The notes under the pieces: model-generated | What the model was told of the DNA's origin: nothing | Database searches by the model: none | What the model saw: the letters and a program-made list of their open reading frames with translations, nothing else | In this document: positions 59,586 to 64,000 of the stretch, in pieces | Layout of the letters: the number at the start of each line of letters is the position of its first letter | Numbering within the stretch: position 1 is the first letter of the stretch | NCBI RefSeq assembly: GCF_000241345.1 | Contig: NZ_BAED01000058.1 | Span: forward strand, 21,211-85,210 | Length of the DNA stretch: 64,000 bases | Origin: Gordonia amarae NBRC 15530 | GTDB lineage: Bacteria > Actinomycetota > Actinomycetes > Mycobacteriales > Mycobacteriaceae | Direction: 5' to 3' | Program-made: the position numbers and the translations under genes

Positions 59586-60731
59586 TCACAGATCGATGAC
59601 GAGGTCGTCTCCACCGGCCCGGGACACGCAGGGCAACATGTAGCCGCGGGCCCGCTCCAGGTCGGTCAGGGTCGAATCGCGATGGATGACCTCGCCGTCG
59701 AGGATCTTGAGCCTGCACGTTCCGCAGAAGCCCTGGCGGCACGAGTAGCCGATCGACGGATCCGCGCGCACCAGCGCGTCGAGCATGCCTTCGTCCTCCG
59801 ACACCTGCACCGGCGCCCTGCCCGACCGGAACGACACGGTGAACGCCGTGCCGCCGGACCCGGCTGCCCCGCCGAATCGTTCGAAATGGAGTTCGGCGCA
59901 TTCGGGTGAGTCCCCGAATCGGGCGACCGCGAGATCGACGAATCGGGCGGGGCCGCAGAGGTAGAGCGCGGCGCCCGGCGGCAGGGAGTCCTTCAGGTCC
60001 TCACCCGTCATGACTCCCGATTCGTCATCGACATGAATCGTCACCCGGTTGCCGTAGGCGGCGAGCCTGTCGAGATAAGGCAGGTCCGCGCGGCTGCGTC
60101 CCAGGTACAGGAGCGTCCAGGGCACCGACCAGCGTTCGGCGGTCATGATCATCGGCAGTATCGGGGTGATACCGATGCCGGCGGCGATGAAATGCACTGC
60201 ACCGGCGGATGATCCATGGCCGGGAAGGGCCAGCGGAAAGGCGTTGATCGGCCGCGAGATCCGTAGCGTCGCACCGAGCGCCAGCGAGTGCACCTCTCCC
60301 GATGCGCCGTCGTCGGAGACCTTGCGCACCGCGATGCGGTAGCCGCGCCCGTCCGGGTCGCCGCACAGCGAGTACTCGCGCACCCGGGAGGAGGGCAGGT
60401 GTACCCGGATATGCGCTCCCGCAGTCCACGTGGGAAGTGTGTCTCCCGGCGCCGCATCCAGCACGAGTTCCACGACGCTGCCGTCGCCGGCGACGACCGT
60501 CCGCCGGGCCACCGACACCACCGTGGTGGCCGCCGGCGGCGCGGGACTCGGCGCCCGCACCCCCAGTTCCCAGGGCGGCGACCACGCGCCGAGAAGCCAT
60601 TTCATCGCGACCATCGCACGATCGGCGCGTGGCTTGCCATACAGTTGCGGAGGCGTTGTCCGGCTGTAGGTTTCGGGCGCCCAGCCGGCTCCGTTCTGCT
60701 TGCCGTGCCCAGATTTCCGCAGCTCCGGCAT
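59586..60731 (-). CDS. ferredoxin-NAD(P)H oxidoreductase with C-terminal 2Fe-2S domain
   Basis: A 381-residue flavin/Fe-S reductase of the phthalate-dioxygenase-reductase/KshB type. The FAD domain has RVREYSLCGDPDGRG. The NAD domain has AAGIGITPILPMI and LYLCGPARFVD. The C-terminal plant-type ferredoxin shows CRQGFCGTC with the final Cys in LPCVS. It starts at ATG 60731, sharing its A with the stop of the preceding di-iron gene (TGATG). The tight coupling suggests this reductase supplies electrons to the di-iron protein. ATG 60731 (MPELRKSG) is firm because the frame upstream is the partner gene. Confidence 0.87.
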   Translation of the reverse strand: MPELRKSGHGKQNGAGWAPETYSRTTPPQLYGKPRADRAMVAMKWLLGAWSPPWELGVRAPSPAPPAATTVVSVARRTVVAGDGSVVELVLDAAPGDTLPTWTAGAHIRVHLPSSRVREYSLCGDPDGRGYRIAVRKVSDDGASGEVHSLALGATLRISRPINAFPLALPGHGSSAGAVHFIAAGIGITPILPMIMTAERWSVPWTLLYLGRSRADLPYLDRLAAYGNRVTIHVDDESGVMTGEDLKDSLPPGAALYLCGPARFVDLAVARFGDSPECAELHFERFGGAAGSGGTAFTVSFRSGRAPVQVSEDEGMLDALVRADPSIGYSCRQGFCGTCRLKILDGEVIHRDSTLTDLERARGYMLPCVSRAGGDDLVIDL

Positions 60732-61612
60732 CAGCTCGCCACCCGGGTGACGTGCATACGGGACAGGTAGGCCACGGCCTGCGCGGTGGACCCGACATCC
60801 TGCGGGTTGTACCCGGGGCCGACGAAGGTCAGCACCGACCGCAGTACCCGCCCGAAGTCGGGGGCGAGGCCGAGCTCGGCGTCGGCGTGCAGCGCCCGCC
60901 ACATCGCGATCTCGGACTTCGGCGCCCCCGAGTTCTCGCCCGTGTTGATCAGGTGTACTCCCCTGATCACGACGGAGATGATGAGCGGGAACGCTGCGAG
61001 CATCGCCCAGAATCGCCGTAGCGGACCGTCGCCGAAGTAGGTCGCCACATCGTGGGCGACGCACCGATGTTCGACTTCTTCGGCACCATGCCACCGGTAG
61101 ATATCGACCAGTCCGGGATGAGCGCCATACTCTTCCCAGGAATTGTTCAGCAGAAAGTCACCGAATATCGCCGTGAAATGCTCGATCGCCGCGATAAGCC
61201 AGAGCTGGGAGATCAGATGTTTGCGGCGCCGGCGTGCCGACAGTCGCGACGGTATACGTAGCACTCGCCGGAAAACCCACCGCATCTGACCGGTGAACTC
61301 GGTGGTGTCGACGCCGTTCTCGGCAAAGAATGTGTCCAGAACATTCCCGTGCACCCGCGAATGTTGCGCTTCCTGACCGATGAAGCCGCGCATCGTCTCT
61401 CGCAGGATCTCGTCGTCCACATGCCCGAGCGCCTCACTGAACACCCGGACGAACCATTCCTCGCATTCGGGAAGAATCAGATTGAACGCGCTGACGAAGT
61501 GCGAACTCACCGGGTGACCCGGTATCCACTGCAACGGGGCGCCGGAGCAATTGAACTCGACGTTCCTCGGACGAACCGCAACCGGCCCCGGATCTGCGGC
61601 AATATTATTCAA
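60731..61612 (-). CDS. ferritin-like di-iron protein, PF10118 'metal-dependent hydrolase' family
   Basis: A ~293-residue helical protein. Two carboxylate/His motifs are visible: GFIGQEAQHSRVHGN and EEVEHRCVAHD, with an IEHF helix between them, arranged like a di-iron oxidase or desaturase. Such proteins are annotated metal-dependent hydrolases (PF10118), but the coupled reductase at 59586 argues for an oxygen-activating di-iron enzyme. I favour TTG 61612 (LNNIAADPG), with GGGAGGG about 9 bp upstream; an ATG at 61732 would add an unconserved leader containing Cys-Cys. Stop and reductase start overlap as TGATG. Confidence 0.75.
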   Translation of the reverse strand: MNNIAADPGPVAVRPRNVEFNCSGAPLQWIPGHPVSSHFVSAFNLILPECEEWFVRVFSEALGHVDDEILRETMRGFIGQEAQHSRVHGNVLDTFFAENGVDTTEFTGQMRWVFRRVLRIPSRLSARRRRKHLISQLWLIAAIEHFTAIFGDFLLNNSWEEYGAHPGLVDIYRWHGAEEVEHRCVAHDVATYFGDGPLRRFWAMLAAFPLIISVVIRGVHLINTGENSGAPKSEIAMWRALHADAELGLAPDFGRVLRSVLTFVGPGYNPQDVGSTAQAVAYLSRMHVTRVAS

Positions 61613-61848
61613 TGTGGTGTACCCTCCCCCAATATTTCCACAACATTGAACCCGTATCGCCCGATCAGCGATCGGCAATACGCGATTCTTGTTGACGCAC
61701 TCTCCTAGCCTCCCCTGGTGCGTTGAAAACACGGTAGTTCACATCACATCCGGTGTAAACAGTCGCCGCACCGTCCGAACAGGATGTGTTTCACGAACAG
61801 GGCTTGTTTCACGAACGGGGCCGATAGCGGACAGCGACTATCCGATGG

Positions 61849-62748
61849 CTATGACCGGTTGAGCGCGGCGGCGGCGAAGGCCGCCTCCGCCACCTTGAGG
61901 ACGGCGTCGATGACCGGGTTGTCGTCGCCGGCGCGGCGGGCCAGCGCGAGGTCGACGGTGCCGCCGTCGGCGAGGTCCCGAATCACCAAGCCCCGCAACG
62001 GCAGTGCCCGGACGGAAGCGGGCACGACGGCAACCCCGAGCCCGGCGGTCACCAGCGCCAGCAGCACCGCCGTGCCGGGCGCGTCGTGGGCCCGGCCGGG
62101 CGCGAACCCGGCGGCCCGGCAACTCCGCAGCACCGCCTCGTTCACGGCCGAGTCACGATTGCCGTACATGACGAACGGTTCGGACCGCAGGTCGGCCATC
62201 GCCACCACCGGCTCCTGTGCCAACCGGTGATCGACCGACACGACCAGCACCAGCGGCTCGTGCTCGACGGTGCGGATCTCGATGCCCTCGCCGACGGCGG
62301 GCGGGCGCAGCACACCGACGTCGATCGCCTCCGACCGCAGCCCGTCGCATTGGGCGGGGGTGAGCATGTCGGCCTCGATCTGCAGGGCGACGTCGGGGAG
62401 CTCTGCCTGCACCGCCCGCGCCAGTACCGGAAGGTGTGAGAACGCCGCGGTCCCGGTCAGGCCCACCCGCACCAGCCCGCTGCGGCCGTCGGCGATGCGG
62501 CGCACCCCCTCGGTGGCGTGATCGACGGCCTTGAGGATCCGCTCGGTCTCCCCCTGCAGGAACTCGCCCGCGGCGGTCAGCGCGACGCGCCGGGTGGTGC
62601 GCTCGAACAGCGCCACGTCGAGCTCGGATTCGAGTTGCCGGATCGCGTACGACAGCGCGGGCTGGGCGACGTGGAGGTGCTGTGCCGCCTGCCCGAAGTG
62701 GCAGGTCTCGGCGACCGCGGCGAAGTAGCGCAGGTGGCGAAGCTCCAC
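61849..62748 (-). CDS. LysR-family regulator
   Basis: A 299-residue LysR-type regulator. The helix-turn-helix at the N-terminus reads CHFGQAAQHLHVAQPALSYA followed by IRQLESELDVALFERTTRRV. The effector domain opens VRVGLTGTAAFSHLPVLARA. It resembles BenM/CatM-type regulators of aromatic catabolism. It is divergent from the muconate-cycloisomerase-family gene at 63033, a classical arrangement in which the LysR protein responds to a muconate or substrate analogue. It starts at ATG 62748. The target site should lie in the 284-bp intergenic region. Confidence 0.88.
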   Translation of the reverse strand: MELRHLRYFAAVAETCHFGQAAQHLHVAQPALSYAIRQLESELDVALFERTTRRVALTAAGEFLQGETERILKAVDHATEGVRRIADGRSGLVRVGLTGTAAFSHLPVLARAVQAELPDVALQIEADMLTPAQCDGLRSEAIDVGVLRPPAVGEGIEIRTVEHEPLVLVVSVDHRLAQEPVVAMADLRSEPFVMYGNRDSAVNEAVLRSCRAAGFAPGRAHDAPGTAVLLALVTAGLGVAVVPASVRALPLRGLVIRDLADGGTVDLALARRAGDDNPVIDAVLKVAEAAFAAAALNRS

Positions 62749-63032
62749 ACCACGTCCTTTCCTCGTTCACCAGCACCACCCACAGATAAATCGAGTCGCC
62801 TACTGATGACCCATTGATAAATTCTCACGATAACTGAGTACCTGGCCCCGGACTAGCGATGCACCTGGTGCGACACCCGCCACTCGCCGGCAGGGTGGTG
62901 AGAACCATCGATTAATCCGACTGACTTATCAATACCTCAATATCAAGTCCTTGTTTCTTATCTATTCGACCCCTACCGTCAAACATAGACGTGGCGCCGA
63001 TCACACCACTGCCACCGCTCCGGGAGAAGCCC
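62749..63032. promoter_or_regulatory. divergent promoter region of the LysR/cycloisomerase pair
   Basis: A/T-rich 284-bp gap. TGATAA at 62814-62819 and TTATCA at 62926-62931 form a spaced inverted pair, and the stretch around 62926-62946 (TTATCAATACC, then CAATATCAAG) is a plausible T-N11-A LysR site. No precise assignment is possible by eye. Confidence 0.3.
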
Positions 63033-64000
63033 ATGAAAATCACCGCGATCGAGGCGATCCCCTTCGCCATCCCCTATCGCAAACCGGTGCGATTCGCCTC
63101 GGGCGAAGTGCACGTCGCCGAGCATGTGCTCGTCCGGGTCCACACCGACGACGGCGTCGTCGGTGTCGCCGAGGCGCCGCCGCGGCCCTACACCTATGGC
63201 GAGACCCAGGGCGGCATCGTCGCCGTCATCAACACGATCTTCGCGCCGGCCGTCGTCGGACTGACTCTGCTCGAACGCGAGATCGTCACCGAGCGCCTGC
63301 GCCGCACCATCGGCAATCCCACCGCCAAATCCGCACTCGACATGGCGATCTGGGATGCTCTCGGCCGCACCCTCGATCTGCGCGTGGTGGACATGCTCGG
63401 CGGCTTCACCGATCAGATGCGGGTCAGCCACATGCTCGGCTTCGATGATCCGGCAGCCATGGTCGACGACGCACAGAGAATGGTCGACACCTACGGAATC
63501 ACCACCTTCAAGGTCAAGGTGGGGCGACGTCCGGTCGGCCTGGACACCGCGGTCGTGCGTGCCCTGCGCGACCGATTCGGCGACCGGATCGAGCTCTACG
63601 TCGACGGCAACCGCGGGTGGACCGCATCGGAGTCGGCGCGCGCGATGAAGGACATGAGCGACCTCGGCCTGCTGTTCGCCGAAGAGCTCTGCCCCGCCGA
63701 CGACGTGCTGGGCCGGCGCTGGCTCGTCGAGCAGCTCGACGTCCCGTTCATCGCCGACGAGTCGGTACCGACCCCGGCCGATGTGACCCGCGAAAGCCTT
63801 TCCGGCTCAATGACAGCACTCAGCATCAAGACCGCGCGGACCGGCTTCACCACGTCCCGGCGTGTGCATCACCTGGCCGAGGGGCTCGGGCTCGAAGTGG
63901 TCATGGGCAATCAGATCGACGGACAGGTGGGCACCGCGTGCTCGCTGGCCTTCGGCGCCGCGTTCGCCTCGACCTCACGCCATGCGGGCGAGCTGTCCAA
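63033..64000 (+). CDS. muconate cycloisomerase-family enzyme (enolase superfamily), 3' end missing
   Basis: The first ~322 residues of an enolase-superfamily protein of the muconate-lactonizing (MLE) subgroup. ATG 63033 (MKITAIEAIPFAIPYRKPV) follows CGGGAGA. A catalytic KxK motif is in TFKVKVG (about 165-171), and metal ligands lie in ELYVDGNRG, FAEELCP and FIADES. The second-half Lys is in LSIKTARTG. The intact residues suggest an active cycloisomerase or an epimerase of the same subgroup. With the divergent LysR regulator it may be part of a catechol or ortho-cleavage cluster that continues beyond the window. The product is inferred by family only. Confidence 0.82.
   Translation, partial: MKITAIEAIPFAIPYRKPVRFASGEVHVAEHVLVRVHTDDGVVGVAEAPPRPYTYGETQGGIVAVINTIFAPAVVGLTLLEREIVTERLRRTIGNPTAKSALDMAIWDALGRTLDLRVVDMLGGFTDQMRVSHMLGFDDPAAMVDDAQRMVDTYGITTFKVKVGRRPVGLDTAVVRALRDRFGDRIELYVDGNRGWTASESARAMKDMSDLGLLFAEELCPADDVLGRRWLVEQLDVPFIADESVPTPADVTRESLSGSMTALSIKTARTGFTTSRRVHHLAEGLGLEVVMGNQIDGQVGTACSLAFGAAFASTSRHAGELS

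Noticed and set aside
61788..61820. Direct repeat TTTCACGAAC ×2 upstream of the LysR gene's 3' end
   Set aside because: Short, two copies only, no gene or promoter context; most likely chance or a local duplication.
1..64000. Insertion sequences or transposases
   Set aside because: No DDE or HUH transposase motifs were found in the coding frames. The only integrase-type recombinase is the tyrosine integrase at 58143.

Overview
The window is chromosomal DNA from a high-G+C mycolic-acid actinomycete (order Mycobacteriales). I infer a Gordonia-like organism. The evidence is a KstR-type sterol operon, mycofactocin-type short-chain dehydrogenases, F420-type enzymes, a wax-ester/triacylglycerol synthase, a homologue of the essential Rv0338c Fe-S reductase next to alaA, frequent GTG/TTG starts and many 1-4 bp stop/start overlaps. 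A dispersed ~110 bp palindromic repeat occurs at six places.

Layout. 1-6.5 kb: partial P450, acyl-CoA synthetase plus epoxide-hydrolase-like enzyme, then amidohydrolase, CaiB-type CoA-transferase and a TetR regulator. 6.6-10.4 kb: two mycofactocin-coupled SDRs and a MoxR/VWA pair. 10.4-14.1 kb: a DUF3800-like gene lying against a truncated duplicate of an F420-type PPOX gene, the intact PPOX gene, and an overlapping two-component system. 14.3-17.3 kb: acetoacetyl-CoA synthetase and an LLM-class oxidoreductase, convergent and each interrupted by a one-base frameshift. 17.5-26.3 kb: two acyl-CoA synthetases and the cholesterol C22 side-chain operon (fadE28-fadE29 fused, chsH2, chsH1, ltp2) behind a perfect KstR box. 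26.5-30.6 kb: an adenine methyltransferase with a probable restriction enzyme, a YCII protein and an SDR. 31-35.3 kb: sulfonate-type ABC importer plus flavin monooxygenase. 35.3-49.4 kb: carboxylesterase, DUF218 protein, WS/DGAT, Rv0338c-like reductase with a repetitive tail, alaA, MFS pump with TetR, dcd, a lipoprotein and an SLC13 transporter.

49.56-59.43 kb is an integrated element of about 9.9 kb, visibly lower in G+C and bounded by a 38-bp direct repeat that is the 5' half of tRNA-Gly(CCC). It carries a tyrosine integrase overlapping an XRE repressor, a MerR-type helix-turn-helix protein, a primase-helicase followed by an iteron-like array, a scaffold-like protein, an HNH nuclease, an HK97 major capsid protein and a connector-like protein. 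I find no portal, large terminase, protease, tail or lysis genes. The size and gene order recall phiRv1/phiRv2 of M. tuberculosis and capsid-encoding phage satellites. This is my main candidate for an under-described system.

59.5-64 kb: a ferredoxin-type reductase coupled to a ferritin-like di-iron protein, and a LysR regulator divergent from a muconate-cycloisomerase-family enzyme that runs off the window.
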